NCBI GenBank assembly: GCA_019247605.1
Contig: JAFBAS010000090.1
Coordinates: 1-64,000, forward strand
DNA length: 64,000 bases
Reading direction: 5' to 3'
Source: Hyphomicrobiales bacterium
GTDB taxonomy: Bacteria > Pseudomonadota > Alphaproteobacteria > Rhizobiales > Beijerinckiaceae
The translations under genes were made by a program, and so were the position numbers. Shown here one piece after another: positions 43,573 through 52,733 of the stretch (position 1 is its first letter; each line of letters begins with the position of its first letter). A model generated the notes under the pieces. The model did not search any database, was not told the origin of the DNA, and worked only from the letters and a program-made list of their open reading frames with translations.

Positions 43573-44628
43573 TCAGCTTTCCTCGGCGAAAACTCGGCCG
43601 CTCGTCGCGGGCCAGCCGACCTTCAAGGTGTCGCCCATTTTGGGCAGAACCTCGCCCGAGCGATTGGCGATCTGGACGATGATCCGATCTTGCGGCGCAA
43701 GCCTAACTCTTACGTCGAGAACGGAGCCGAGATACGAGATGTATTCGACCACACCTTCGAAGGAATTGTCGAGATGGGCGGCCTCGGGACCAACCGAAAC
43801 CGCTTCGGGGCGAAGGGCGAGGGTTCCCTTGCCGCGCACTCCCGCGGTGCAAGCCATGCGAAGCCCGCCGGCGCTGATGAAGGCGCCGTCGCCCTCGCAT
43901 TGGCCCGCGAGGAAATTGCTGCGCCCGACGAAGCCCGCGACGAAACGGTCCGCCGGGCGTTCGTAAAGATCTCGCTGCGTGCCGATCTGGCGCACCTCGC
44001 CTTGCGACATGACGACGAGGCGATCCGCCATGCTGAGCGCCTCGTCCTGATCGTGCGTCACCATCACTGTCGTAAGGCCTAGCTTCTGCTGCAGCTCGCG
44101 AATCTCGACACGCACCTCCTCGCGCAGCTTGGCGTCGAGATTGGACAAAGGCTCGTCGAGCAAGAGCACGTCGGGGCGAAAGGCGAGCGCGCGAGCCAAC
44201 GCGACACGTTGCTGCTGGCCGCCCGAGAGCTGGCGCGGCAAGCGCTCCCCAAAACCCTCGAGTCGCACGAGACGCAGCGCCTCGGCCACGTTTTCACGCC
44301 TCTCGGCAGCCGGCAGCTTGCGCATTTCGAGGCCGAAGGCGACGTTCTCATCGACAGTGAGATGCGGGAAGAGCGCATAGCTTTGGAAGACGAGCCCGGT
44401 ATTGCGCTTCCAAGGCGGCAGAGTGGTCACGTCGCGCCCGCCGAGCGTGATCTGCCCGGACGACGGCTCGACGAAGCCCGCGATCATGCGCAATGTCGTG
44501 GTCTTGCCGCACCCGGATGGGCCGAGGAGAACGAGGAACTCGCCTTGCGGAATTTCGATTGAAAGGTCCTTGACGACGAAGTTCTCGCCATACCGCTTCG
44601 AGAGGCTCGCGATCTCGACCTTCGCCAT
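43573..44628 (-). CDS. ABC transporter ATP-binding protein (PotA/FbpC type)
   Basis: The 351-residue ATPase subunit has Walker A GPSGCGKTT, Q-loop, the signature LSGGQQQRVALARAL, Walker B VLLLDEPLSNLDA and switch His (VTHDQDEAL). The C-terminal part (FVGRSNFLAGQ and later) is the TOBE-like domain of polyamine/iron transporters. The ATG overlaps the stop of the second permease (TGATG). It is the only ABC ATPase in this part of the window and may also serve the carbohydrate-type permeases at 46969-48876. Confidence 0.95.
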   Translation of the reverse strand: MAKVEIASLSKRYGENFVVKDLSIEIPQGEFLVLLGPSGCGKTTTLRMIAGFVEPSSGQITLGGRDVTTLPPWKRNTGLVFQSYALFPHLTVDENVAFGLEMRKLPAAERRENVAEALRLVRLEGFGERLPRQLSGGQQQRVALARALAFRPDVLLLDEPLSNLDAKLREEVRVEIRELQQKLGLTTVMVTHDQDEALSMADRLVVMSQGEVRQIGTQRDLYERPADRFVAGFVGRSNFLAGQCEGDGAFISAGGLRMACTAGVRGKGTLALRPEAVSVGPEAAHLDNSFEGVVEYISYLGSVLDVRVRLAPQDRIIVQIANRSGEVLPKMGDTLKVGWPATSGRVFAEES

Positions 44629-45464
44629 CACACCACCTGCGTGAGCTTGACGAAGCGATCGGTGACGAGCATCGCGGCCGCGATGATGGCGATCTGCACG
44701 ACCGAGGCCGCAGCGATCGTCGGATCGATCTTCCATTCGAGATATTGCAGGATGGCGATCGGCAATGTCGTGCGACCCGCGCCCACGAGGAAAAGACTGA
44801 GCTCGAGATTGCTGAAGGAGATGACGAAGGCGAAGAGCGCCGCCGCGACGACGCCGGGGCGGATCACCGGCAGCGTGATGCGGCGCAGCGTGGCGAAGGG
44901 CGTGGCGCCGAGATTTTGGGCCGCCTCCTCGATCGAGCGATCGAAACCGACGAGGCTTGCCGTGACGAGGCGCACCACCCAGGGGATGACGATGAGCGCA
45001 TGCGCCGCGATGAGCCCGCCGATCGTGCCGATCACCGGGGTCTCGATCCCGAAACCATAGACGAGGATCTCGGCTTCGACCTCGGCCACATAGATCGCCG
45101 TGCCGAGCACGATCGCCGGCACGACGAGGGGCAGCAGCAGGAAGGTACTCGCTGCGCCGCTCCACCAGGATGTATAACGCACGAGGCCGAGCGCCGCCGG
45201 CACGCCAAGCGCGAGCCCGATGAGCGTCGCCACGACGCCGACCTCGATGCTCGTTACGAACCCGTCGATGATCGCCTTTTGCGTCAGCATCGAGGAGAAC
45301 CAATGGAACGTGTATCCCTCGGGCGGGAAGGACGGGATCTCCTGCTTGAAGAAGGCGAGCCAGGTCACGAAGACGAGCGGCACGAGGATGAAGGCGAGCG
45401 AGGAGAGCGCCGCGGCGTCGAGCGCGAGCCTTCGCCAAGAAGGCTTCCTGGAGTTGTGAAGCAT
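44628..45464 (-). CDS. ABC transporter permease (PotC type)
   Basis: A 278-residue permease with about six hydrophobic segments and the conserved EEAAQNLGATPFATLRRITLPVIRPG coupling loop. It is the second permease of the polyamine-type transporter and overlaps the ATPase gene (TGATG). The first gene of the set, it starts 22 bp downstream of the amidohydrolase stop, so all these genes may form a single transcript. Confidence 0.92.
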   Translation of the reverse strand: MLHNSRKPSWRRLALDAAALSSLAFILVPLVFVTWLAFFKQEIPSFPPEGYTFHWFSSMLTQKAIIDGFVTSIEVGVVATLIGLALGVPAALGLVRYTSWWSGAASTFLLLPLVVPAIVLGTAIYVAEVEAEILVYGFGIETPVIGTIGGLIAAHALIVIPWVVRLVTASLVGFDRSIEEAAQNLGATPFATLRRITLPVIRPGVVAAALFAFVISFSNLELSLFLVGAGRTTLPIAILQYLEWKIDPTIAAASVVQIAIIAAAMLVTDRFVKLTQVV

Positions 45465-45486
45465 CGGCGATGCCCTTCCGCGCCTC

Positions 45487-46731
45487 TTAGGTCAGGCGGT
45501 TTTTATGGAACCGTCCATCTTTCATGATGATCGAGAGGTGCTCGCCCTGTTTCTGGAAGAGGTTCAGGTTCTTCAGCGGATCGCCATCGACGAGAATGAG
45601 GTCGGCGTAAGCGCCGGCCTCGACCACACCGAGCTTGCCTTCCATTCGGATGATCTCGGCCGCGATGGTGGTGGCCGAGCGCACGATTTCGATCGGCGTC
45701 ATCACCTCGGAGCGAAGCAGGAACTCGCGGCTTTGCTCGTTCTGGAGCTGCCCGAGAAGGTCGCTGCCGTAACCCACTTTCACGCCCGCTTTCTTGCAAA
45801 TTTCGAGCGAGCGCAAGCCGGCCTCGAGCACCATGTCGTTCTTGGCGAGCATGTCGGCGCTCATGCCGAACTGCGCGGCTCGCTCCTTCATCACCACATA
45901 GGCCACGAGATTGGCGATGAGGTAGCCTTTGCTTTTGGCGAGGAGTCTCGCGGCAGGCTGGTCGATGAGGTTACCGTGCTCGATGGTGCGCACGCCTTGG
46001 CTCACCGCCCGCGTGATGGCGTCTGGCGTATACGCGTGGGCGAGCACATAGCGATTGAAAGCCTGCGCCTCCTCGACCGCGGCGGCGATCTCGCCGAGCG
46101 ACAATTGCCGCGAATCGAGCGGATCGTAAGGCGACGCGACCCCTCCCGAGACCATGATCTTGATGGCGTCCGCGCCTTGGCGCAATTCCTCGCGCACGGC
46201 GGCGCGTACATTGTCGACGCCGTCGGCGATCGCCATGGTGAAGGCGAGACCGTCGCAGCACCGGCAAGCCTTGAAATAATCGGTGCGCCGGCGGCCGTCC
46301 GAATGACCACCCGTCGGTCCGATGGCGCGCCCGACGATGAAGAGCCGCGGGCCGGGCAAATGGCCCTTCTCCACCGCTTCCTTGATGCCCCAATCGGCCC
46401 CGCCTGTATCCCTCACCGAGGTAAAGCCGCGATTGAGCATGGCCAACATGAGGGGAGCGGAGCGCGCCGCAAGAAGCGAGACCGGAATGCTCTCCAGCAT
46501 CCGCAAATTCACCTCGCTCAGATAGACATGGACGTGGCAATCGATGAGACCGGGCATCAAGACGCGCTTGCCGCAATCGATTTTTCGGGACGAATTGGAT
46601 TTGATCGGCTTGTCGGAAACCTCTTTGATGACCCCGCCCTCGACCAGGACCTCATAGCCGCCCCGCGGCTCGTTCCAGCGCGGGTCGAGAAGGTTGAGGT
46701 TGCGGAAGAGGATCGGCTCGGGCGCAGGCAT
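45487..46731 (-). CDS. metal-dependent amidohydrolase (imidazolonepropionase-like)
   Basis: A 414-residue amidohydrolase of the superfamily that includes imidazolonepropionase and Xaa-Pro dipeptidases. The metal centre residues are visible: IDCHVHVYLSEVN (His-x-His), Lys in DAIKIMVSGGVA, His in VLAHAYTPDA, His in TIEHGNLID and the Asp in VGYGSDLLGQL. There is no signal peptide, so it is cytoplasmic. It lies between two ABC importer sets on the same strand and could act on an imported amide or peptide-like substrate, but the substrate is unknown. Confidence 0.92.
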   Translation of the reverse strand: MPAPEPILFRNLNLLDPRWNEPRGGYEVLVEGGVIKEVSDKPIKSNSSRKIDCGKRVLMPGLIDCHVHVYLSEVNLRMLESIPVSLLAARSAPLMLAMLNRGFTSVRDTGGADWGIKEAVEKGHLPGPRLFIVGRAIGPTGGHSDGRRRTDYFKACRCCDGLAFTMAIADGVDNVRAAVREELRQGADAIKIMVSGGVASPYDPLDSRQLSLGEIAAAVEEAQAFNRYVLAHAYTPDAITRAVSQGVRTIEHGNLIDQPAARLLAKSKGYLIANLVAYVVMKERAAQFGMSADMLAKNDMVLEAGLRSLEICKKAGVKVGYGSDLLGQLQNEQSREFLLRSEVMTPIEIVRSATTIAAEIIRMEGKLGVVEAGAYADLILVDGDPLKNLNLFQKQGEHLSIIMKDGRFHKNRLT

Positions 46732-46884
46732 CACGGGTCTCCGGACGTTTCACTTTCCCCGCATCGTCTCTTTTTCGAGCCCGCATGGCAAGCCGAGTCG
46801 CTTTGTCCTGCGCTCGCGCTCGCAATCGAGCGGGAAGTGCCGCAGGCGGCGGCGGAAAGGGGTAGCGCCAACATCTACCGCTCA

Positions 46885-46962
46885 TTCCCCCGAAAGCGGG
46901 AAACCAGGATTGCAGGGCTGGGCCCTAAAAGCTGGGTCCCGCTTTCGCCGGGAAGAGCGGTT
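46885..46962. repeat. palindromic repeat with CCCGAAAGCGGG / CCCGCTTTCGCCGGG arms
   Basis: A 78-bp imperfect inverted repeat in the gap between the amidohydrolase and the second permease set. The left arm contains CCCGAAAGCGGGA and the right arm TCCCGCTTTCGCCGGG, with GGGCTGGGCCC-type palindromes between. This is a common dispersed element of alphaproteobacterial chromosomes. It may form a strong mRNA hairpin. Confidence 0.75.
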
Positions 46963-46968
46963 GTGCCA

Positions 46969-47805
46969 TCACCCATCCTTCAGCCCGCCGGCCGAAAGGC
47001 CGGCGACGATCTGGCGTTGCGCCACGACGGTGAGGAGAAGCACGGGAAGCGTCACGAGGAGCGCCGCGGCGGCGAGCGGACCCCAGGAAATCTGCTCGAA
47101 GGTGAGCACGTTATAGATCGCCGAAGGCAAGGTGCGCGTCGTCTTGCCGCCGAGGACGACCGAGAAGATGAAGTTGTTCCAGGAGAAGATGAAGGCGAGG
47201 ATCGCGCCCACGATGATGCCGGGTCGCGCCAGGGGGAGCGCGATGTGACGAAAGCCCTGCCAAGGTGAGGCACCGTCCACGAGCGCCGCATCCTCGAGCT
47301 CCATCGGCACGTTCTCAAAATAGCCGATCATCACCCAGACGATGATGGGCACGGTGATGACGAGGTGGGTGACGAGAAGGGCGGTAATGGTGCCGTTGAG
47401 ACCGATGAGTTGGAAGACGAGGAAAAGTGGAATGAGGTAGGAAAGCGCTGGCGTGATGCGGGCGATGAGAATGAGAAAAGCGAATTTCGCGGATTTCGCA
47501 CGCGCGATCCCGTAACCCGCCGGCACGCCGACGAGGAGACCGACGGCGACGGCGCCGCCGGTCACGAGGATCGAGTTCCAGAGGTAAAGAAGAAAGTTGT
47601 TCTTGGCGAACACATCGCGAAAATTGTCGAGCGTGGGCGGGTTCGGGATGAAGATCGGCGGGAAGGCGGTGTTGTCCGCGTCATTCTTCAAGGACAAGGA
47701 GAGCATCCAAAGGAAAACGAGGATCGCCGGCGAGACGAGCACGAAGATCGACACGGCAAATCCGAGCTTGCCGGCGACCCGTTTCAGGTTGCGTGTGCTC
47801 GCCAT
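46969..47805 (-). CDS. carbohydrate-type ABC permease (MalG/UgpE type)
   Basis: The 278-residue permease has six membrane segments and the coupling motif LEDAALVDGASPWQGFRHIALPLARPG. It belongs to the CUT1 carbohydrate-importer family. It works with the permease at 47809 and the binding protein at 48878, but no ATPase gene lies in this set. Confidence 0.92.
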   Translation of the reverse strand: MASTRNLKRVAGKLGFAVSIFVLVSPAILVFLWMLSLSLKNDADNTAFPPIFIPNPPTLDNFRDVFAKNNFLLYLWNSILVTGGAVAVGLLVGVPAGYGIARAKSAKFAFLILIARITPALSYLIPLFLVFQLIGLNGTITALLVTHLVITVPIIVWVMIGYFENVPMELEDAALVDGASPWQGFRHIALPLARPGIIVGAILAFIFSWNNFIFSVVLGGKTTRTLPSAIYNVLTFEQISWGPLAAAALLVTLPVLLLTVVAQRQIVAGLSAGGLKDG

Positions 47806-47808
47806 GGC

Positions 47809-48876
47809 TTAAGCGTTCCATTTCGAGCGCTGGCGCGCGTAGAGAAGCAAAAGCGACAACAGCACGATGATGATGAAGAACACGACGACGAGAGCCGAGG
47901 CGTAGCCGAGCTTGTAGAACTGGAAAGCCTGCAGGTAGAGGAAGATGTTCATCGTCTCCGACGCGGTTCCCGGTCCGCCTTGCGTGATGACGAAGATGTT
48001 GTCGAACACCTTCAAGGCATCGATGGTGCGCAGCATCACGGCGATCATCACATAGGGCCAAACGAGCGGCAGCGTGATGTGCCGGAAGAGATGCCAGGCA
48101 TTGGCGCCGTCGATGATGGCGGATTCGTAGGGTTCAGGCGGCAGGCTCGCGAGACCACCGAGTACGATGAGCATGACGAGCGGCGTCCATTGCCAGACCT
48201 CGATCATCACGAGGGTGGGGATCACGGTCGAGGGATCGTAGACCCAAGCTTGTGGCGGGATGCCTATGAGGGAAAGCAGGTAATTGAGCACGCCGAGTTG
48301 CGGATGGAACATCATCGTCCAGACCAGCGCCACCGCGACGGGCGTTGCCATCATCGGCATGGTGAAGACGGTCCGCAGGACGCCACGAAACGGAAACTCG
48401 CGATGGAACACGACCGCGGCCGCGACCCCGAGAATAACCGGCAGCACCACGGCGAGCGCCGTGAACCAGAACGTCCGCCCGACCGCTTCGAGGAAGCGCT
48501 CGTCCTGGAACAGGATGGCGTAGTTGGACCAGCCGATGAAGGCGGAGCCTCCACCGATCTTCCAGTCCTGCGTCGACATGTAGAGCGTGAAGAGCCAGGG
48601 GAAGACGATGACCGCGAGGATCGCGATCACCGCCGGGATCGCGAATGCCCAGTATTTTCGCGAGAAGTCGTAAGGCGTCGCCGGACGAGCGTCACCACCG
48701 CTGTCACTCCCGGCCGAGCGTTCCGAAGGAACGCGAGGGGAAGGGAACCCATGGGACTGCGCCGTTGCATCGTCCCCCTTTCCGAGGCTCGCTTCGCGAG
48801 TCTCGCCGGCGGTGACACCACCGTTGACGCAAGCGCTCCGCAGGAACGCGAGGGGAAGGGAATCGCGCGCCTTCAC
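47809..48876 (-). CDS. carbohydrate-type ABC permease (MalF/UgpA type), with repeat-derived N-terminus
   Basis: A 355-residue permease whose core matches the CUT1 family (PYESAIIDGANAWHLFRHITLPLVWPY coupling loop, about six membrane segments). The first 60-odd residues before the first helix (YWAFAIPAVIAILAVIVFPW) have a composition unlike normal permeases, and their DNA is a palindromic repeat with a 21-bp internal direct repeat (48727 and 48842). The GTG start at 48876 lies immediately behind the stop of the binding protein. The repeat seems to have been inserted in frame at the start of the gene; whether the protein is functional is open. Confidence 0.88.
   Translation of the reverse strand: MKARDSLPLAFLRSACVNGGVTAGETREASLGKGDDATAQSHGFPSPRVPSERSAGSDSGGDARPATPYDFSRKYWAFAIPAVIAILAVIVFPWLFTLYMSTQDWKIGGGSAFIGWSNYAILFQDERFLEAVGRTFWFTALAVVLPVILGVAAAVVFHREFPFRGVLRTVFTMPMMATPVAVALVWTMMFHPQLGVLNYLLSLIGIPPQAWVYDPSTVIPTLVMIEVWQWTPLVMLIVLGGLASLPPEPYESAIIDGANAWHLFRHITLPLVWPYVMIAVMLRTIDALKVFDNIFVITQGGPGTASETMNIFLYLQAFQFYKLGYASALVVVFFIIIVLLSLLLLYARQRSKWNA
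48727..48862. repeat. dispersed repeat inserted in a coding region
   Basis: The 21-bp plus-strand sequence AGGAACGCGAGGGGAAGGGA-A occurs identically at 48727-48747 and 48842-48862, 115 bp apart. Between them lies a hairpin of the type GAGGCTCGC-TTC-GCGAGTCTC (about 48784-48804). Both copies are inside the reading frame of the permease at 47809-48876, but in different frames because the period is not a multiple of three. Confidence 0.8.
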
Positions 48877-48877
48877 C

Positions 48878-50224
48878 TTACCCCTTCTCGCTCGCTGCCA
48901 GGATGGGCGCGAAGGCCTCGGTCGCCTTCTTGAGCTCGGTCGCAGGATCTGCGCCTGTGAGCGTGTTGGTCAGCGCAACGCCGAAGACGTCGCGGAATTC
49001 CTGCACCGGTATGATGACCGGAAGGCCGGGCCGCCCGATCTTTGCCGATTCGAGGATGCAGTCGAACCATTGCGGGCCGAATTTCGAGGCCGTGACGGTC
49101 TCGCGATCGGCATAGACGGAATTGCGCGCCGGAGCGCCCCCGCCTTCTTTCAGGAAACGAAGCTGGTTTGTCTTGTTCGTCGCCCATTGAATGTAGAACC
49201 AGGCTGCCTGCTTCTTCTTCGACGCAGCGGAGATGCCGAGTCCATCAGCGAAAGTCGCCGAATGATGCGCCTTGGGGCCGGGTGGCGTCACGCCATACCC
49301 CACCTTGCCCACAACGCGCGAGACCTTCGGATCCTCGACCGGCGCGGTGAAGCCGATGCCGTCGAGCCACATGGCGGCGCGCCCTTGCATGAAGCTCGTC
49401 TGGCATTCGTTCCAATTGAAGCCGATCGTGCCGGGCGGAGCGTAATTCTTGTTGAGGTCGCGATAATATTCCGCCGCCCAGATCGCCTCTGGCGTGTCGG
49501 TAAGAAGCTTGCCCGAGGAATCGATCGTCTCCAGTCCCTGGCCGAGAAGCCAGCTCGTCCAGACGGGAATGTTGGCGTTCTTCAAGCCGCGCGAGACGAA
49601 CCCGTAAATGCCTTTTGAGGGGTCGGTGAGCGCCTTGGCCGCGACCTTCAATTCATCGAGCGATTTCGGGTACTCAATACCTTTTTGCGCGAAGAGCTCC
49701 TTGTTGTAGTAGATCATCCAATAGTCGACGAAGATCGGGATCGTATCGAGCCGTCCGTCGCTTTGCGTCGCATAATCGAGGCCGGCCTTGCCGAAATCGG
49801 CGAAGTCATAGTCGGGCGTCGTGATCGACGCATCGGCGAGGTAGGGGCGCAAATCCTCCATCCATTTGCCCTTGGCCGCGATGCGCTTTTGCACGTGAAG
49901 CGCGAGGTTCACGACGTCGAAGCTCGGATTTCCCGAGGTGAATTCGATCATCACCTTCTGGCGCTGCTGCTGCTCGGGTATCTGCTCGGAGGAGACCTCG
50001 ATCCCGGTGAGCGCGGTGAACTCCTTCTCGTAGCGCTGGTAGATGTCGGCGCGCGGCGACTTGGCGAGGACGACGTCGATCTTCTGCCCCGCGAAGCGCT
50101 TCCAATCGAATTGCGATTGCGCGTTGGCTTTGCGGACGACAGCGGGAGCGCCCAGCGCCAAGGCCGCCGCGCCCAATTGCATGACGTGCCGCCGGGAAGG
50201 GCCTCTGCTGGTGTGTTGCGACAT
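48878..50224 (-). CDS. carbohydrate-type ABC transporter substrate-binding protein
   Basis: A periplasmic binding protein of 448 residues of the MalE/UgpB-like SBP_bac_1 family. It has a Tat signal (SRRHVMQLGAAALALGAPAVVRKANA), a mature N-terminus with KIDVVLAKSPRADIYQRYEKEFTALTGIEVSSEQIPEQ and typical sugar-binding loops (WLDGIGFTAPVEDPK). It is the first gene of a set with two permeases. No sugar-specific neighbour is present, so the ligand is unclear. Confidence 0.93.
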   Translation of the reverse strand: MSQHTSRGPSRRHVMQLGAAALALGAPAVVRKANAQSQFDWKRFAGQKIDVVLAKSPRADIYQRYEKEFTALTGIEVSSEQIPEQQQRQKVMIEFTSGNPSFDVVNLALHVQKRIAAKGKWMEDLRPYLADASITTPDYDFADFGKAGLDYATQSDGRLDTIPIFVDYWMIYYNKELFAQKGIEYPKSLDELKVAAKALTDPSKGIYGFVSRGLKNANIPVWTSWLLGQGLETIDSSGKLLTDTPEAIWAAEYYRDLNKNYAPPGTIGFNWNECQTSFMQGRAAMWLDGIGFTAPVEDPKVSRVVGKVGYGVTPPGPKAHHSATFADGLGISAASKKKQAAWFYIQWATNKTNQLRFLKEGGGAPARNSVYADRETVTASKFGPQWFDCILESAKIGRPGLPVIIPVQEFRDVFGVALTNTLTGADPATELKKATEAFAPILAASEKG

Positions 50225-50437
50225 GGGCGAACCTCCTCGAGAATTCCAATCGCGCTCGAGGGCAAAGTCTCGAGCCTCAGCCCGCCACCGCGCCGCGCGC
50301 GCCCTCTCGTCGGGACGGAATGCTAAGAGCCTTGCCGGGCAAGAGCAATCGCCTCGCGCGCTCGGGCCTCATGCGGGGACGTTGTGAGGCGCGCGCCGAT
50401 CCCCTAAAGCTCGATGGGCCCCTCCCTGGAGAATTCC

Positions 50438-51340
50438 ATGTCCGTCGCCGAGCTGAGAGGCGTCTTCCCCTATCTCGTCTCGCCCGTCGATGCGCGCGGA
50501 CGCGTCAAGACGGATGTGCTCGGCGCGCTCGTCGAGCATTTGATCGAGGCGGGCGTGCACGGCTTAACGCCGCTCGGCTCGACAGGCGAATTCGCTTATC
50601 TCGACGCCGAGCAGCGCATCGAGATCGTAAAATGCGTGGTGCGCATCGCACGCGGACGCGTGCCTGTCGTCGCCGGCGTCGCCTCGACCACGACGTCGGG
50701 CGCGGTCGAGCTCGCGCGCAAATTCGTCGAGATCGGCGCCGATGGCGTGCTCGCGATCCTGGAGGCGTATTTCCCGATCCCGGATGCCGGCGTCGAGGGC
50801 TATTTCAAGGCCATCGCCGAGGCGGTCCCCTGCCCTGTCGTCCTCTACACGAACCCGCAATTCCAGCGCTCCGACCTTTCGCTCGCCGTGGTCAACCGGC
50901 TCTCGGCGGTGGAAAACATCCGCTACATCAAGGATGCCTCGACGAACACGGGACGGCTCCTATCGATCCTCAACGAGACCGAAGGCCGGATGAAGGTATT
51001 CTCCGCTTCGGCGCATATTCCAGCTTGCGTGATGCTGATCGGGGGGGTCGGCTGGATGGCAGGGCCCGCCTGCATCATCCCGCGCGAGAGCGTCGCGCTC
51101 TATGAACTCACGCGCAAGGGCAAATGGGACGAGGCGATGCGTCTACAGCGAAAGCTATGGGCCGTGAACGAGGCGTTCGCCAAATTTTCGCTGGCGGCCT
51201 GCATCAAGGGAGCTCTCGAGCTCCAAGGCTTCGCGGTCGGCGACCCGCTGCCGCCGCAAGCGCCGCTGAGCGAGGAGGGGCGGGCGGAAGTGAAGAAGTT
51301 GTTGGAACGAGTAGCGAATAGCCTAGTGAATAGTGAATAG
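50438..51340 (+). CDS. dihydrodipicolinate synthase family (DapA-like) aldolase/lyase
   Basis: A class I lyase of 300 residues that uses a Schiff-base lysine. Motifs are [10 protein letters not shown], Tyr in VVLYTNPQF and the catalytic Lys in [13 protein letters not shown]. Members include dihydrodipicolinate synthase, N-acetylneuraminate lyase and several 2-keto-sugar-acid aldolases. Being next to catabolic and transport genes (divergent from the binding protein) it is more likely catabolic than a DapA. The start is set by GGAG six bases before the ATG ([10 protein letters not shown]); an ATG 24 bp earlier in the same frame has no such site. Confidence 0.9.
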   Translation: MSVAELRGVFPYLVSPVDARGRVKTDVLGALVEHLIEAGVHGLTPLGSTGEFAYLDAEQRIEIVKCVVRIARGRVPVVAGVASTTTSGAVELARKFVEIGADGVLAILEAYFPIPDAGVEGYFKAIAEAVPCPVVLYTNPQFQRSDLSLAVVNRLSAVENIRYIKDASTNTGRLLSILNETEGRMKVFSASAHIPACVMLIGGVGWMAGPACIIPRESVALYELTRKGKWDEAMRLQRKLWAVNEAFAKFSLAACIKGALELQGFAVGDPLPPQAPLSEEGRAEVKKLLERVANSLVNSE

Positions 51341-51391
51341 TGAAGGGGACGAGGTACGCCAGGCGATCGTCTCCGCGTTGCACTACCGTCG

Positions 51392-52225
51392 CTATTCGCT
51401 CCCCGCTGGCCCGGGCAGCAACGCATCCGTGCGCCCCATGAGGCGGTAAGCGAGAAGCCCTACCCATTCCTTCGTCACCACGTCCGTTAGACGAAGCCCG
51501 CGCGCAACCTCATAGAAACCACGCCAGGCGTAGGGCGGGCCAGGGGCGCGGAAATCGACCGGGAATGGGATCACTGGAAAGCCGGCCTTCCGGAAGCAAC
51601 CGACGGAGCGCGGCATGTGCCAGGCCGAGGTGACGAGGAGCCAGGTCTCGCCAGGTTGCGGCCGCACGAGCTCGTGCGTGTAGACCGCATTCTCGTAAGT
51701 CGAGCGCGAGCGATCTTCGACGGTGATGCGCGAGGGGTCGACGCCGAGCATCTCGGCATGACGGCGGACGAGGTCGGCCTCAGCCGCTCCCTGGGGATCG
51801 AAGAAATCCCGTCCTCCCGAGAAGACGATTTTGGCGGAAGGGTAGCGCCTTGCGAGGTCGCCGAGTGCCAGGATGCGTTCGCCGGCATCATTCAGTGAGA
51901 GCCCATCCACTTCTTCGGTCTCGTAGTTCCGAAGGCCGCCGCCGAGCACGATGAAGCCCGCGATGTGTTCAGGCAATGGCCGCAATTGCGGAAAGCGCGT
52001 CTCGAGCGGGGTCGCGAGCCAATAACCGAGCGGAGACAAGCCACACACGAGAAGGCCGGCGACCCCAAACGCGCCGATGAGGAGGGCCTTGCGCGAGACC
52101 TTGCGGAGGAAGGCCGCCAGCACGCCGAAAAATGCAAGAAAAGTGAGAGAATTCGACGGCGTCGTCGCAATCCAAAGCACCTTGCCGAGAACAAACACGC
52201 CCAACTCAACGCGCGTCGGCGCCAC
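51392..52225 (-). CDS. YdcF-family (DUF218) membrane protein
   Basis: The family is an envelope protein group (ElyC/SanA/YdcF) with a large alpha/beta domain. This one has about two N-terminal membrane helices (FVLGKVLWIATTPSNSLTFLAFFGVLAAFL and ALLIGAFGVAGLLVCGLSPL) and a DUF218 domain with IAGFIVLGGGLRN and GRDFFDPQGAAEADLVRRHAEMLGVDPSRITVEDRSRSTYENAVYTHEL. The upstream end overlaps the LprI-like gene by about 20 bases. The start is uncertain: GTG at 52225, TTG at 52204 or GTG at 52198 are all possible. Function is unknown but linked to envelope homeostasis in relatives. Confidence 0.85.
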   Translation of the reverse strand: MAPTRVELGVFVLGKVLWIATTPSNSLTFLAFFGVLAAFLRKVSRKALLIGAFGVAGLLVCGLSPLGYWLATPLETRFPQLRPLPEHIAGFIVLGGGLRNYETEEVDGLSLNDAGERILALGDLARRYPSAKIVFSGGRDFFDPQGAAEADLVRRHAEMLGVDPSRITVEDRSRSTYENAVYTHELVRPQPGETWLLVTSAWHMPRSVGCFRKAGFPVIPFPVDFRAPGPPYAWRGFYEVARGLRLTDVVTKEWVGLLAYRLMGRTDALLPGPAGSE

Positions 52226-52733
52226 GGCCCGCAAGCTTGCGCAAGCTGAGCGCGCGGGCGGCGACGAGATCGGAGGCGCAGGACGCCGCGGCCAGATCGG
52301 GGTCGCCTCTGGCGAGCGAGCGCGCCACCGCGCAAAGGTCCCGCAGGTCGAGCTCGAACTGCGCTTGCGAGGCGCGCAGCAAATGCCGCTCGGCATCACC
52401 GAGCTTCGTTTCGACCGCGTGGTAGCTCTCTCGCGCGATCACGTTCCAGGCCTCCTCCCGACGTTTCTCGCAAGCGAGCGGCGCGCCCACCGCATGAGAG
52501 GGATCGTCCAAGCATGCGTGAAGCACGCGATCGCCGCATTCATGCGGGTCGTGGTCGCGCGATGAAGGATCGATGAGGCAAGCCTTGATCGACACTGCAT
52601 CGGCTTCCGCGCCTGCCGCCGGCGGAGCCGCGCAGGCCTCGATCGCGAACCACTGGCAAGACGCGAGGAGCAACGCCGCGCCCGCGAGGCGCGCGCCCTC
52701 GTACGGACGCAAGATGAGAAGGTTGGCGCTCAT
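52206..52733 (-). CDS. LprI-type (DUF1311) exported protein
   Basis: A 175-residue exported protein of the DUF1311 family, which includes lysozyme inhibitor LprI. It has a hydrophobic export segment (LAGAALLLASCQWFAIEACA) and a helical DUF1311 domain with the cysteine pattern CLIDPSSRDHDPHECGDRVLHACLDD, then CEKRREEAWNVI and HLLRASQAQFELDLRDLCAVA. It overlaps the end of RraA (ATGA) and the start of the YdcF gene, so the three form one operon. Confidence 0.8.
   Translation of the reverse strand: MSANLLILRPYEGARLAGAALLLASCQWFAIEACAAPPAAGAEADAVSIKACLIDPSSRDHDPHECGDRVLHACLDDPSHAVGAPLACEKRREEAWNVIARESYHAVETKLGDAERHLLRASQAQFELDLRDLCAVARSLARGDPDLAAASCASDLVAARALSLRKLAGRGADAR

Noticed and set aside
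47365-48933. Open frame of 522 codons on the plus strand opposite the sugar permeases
   Set aside because: Charged, Asp/Arg/Glu-rich translation typical of antisense frames; the minus-strand permeases have clear motifs.
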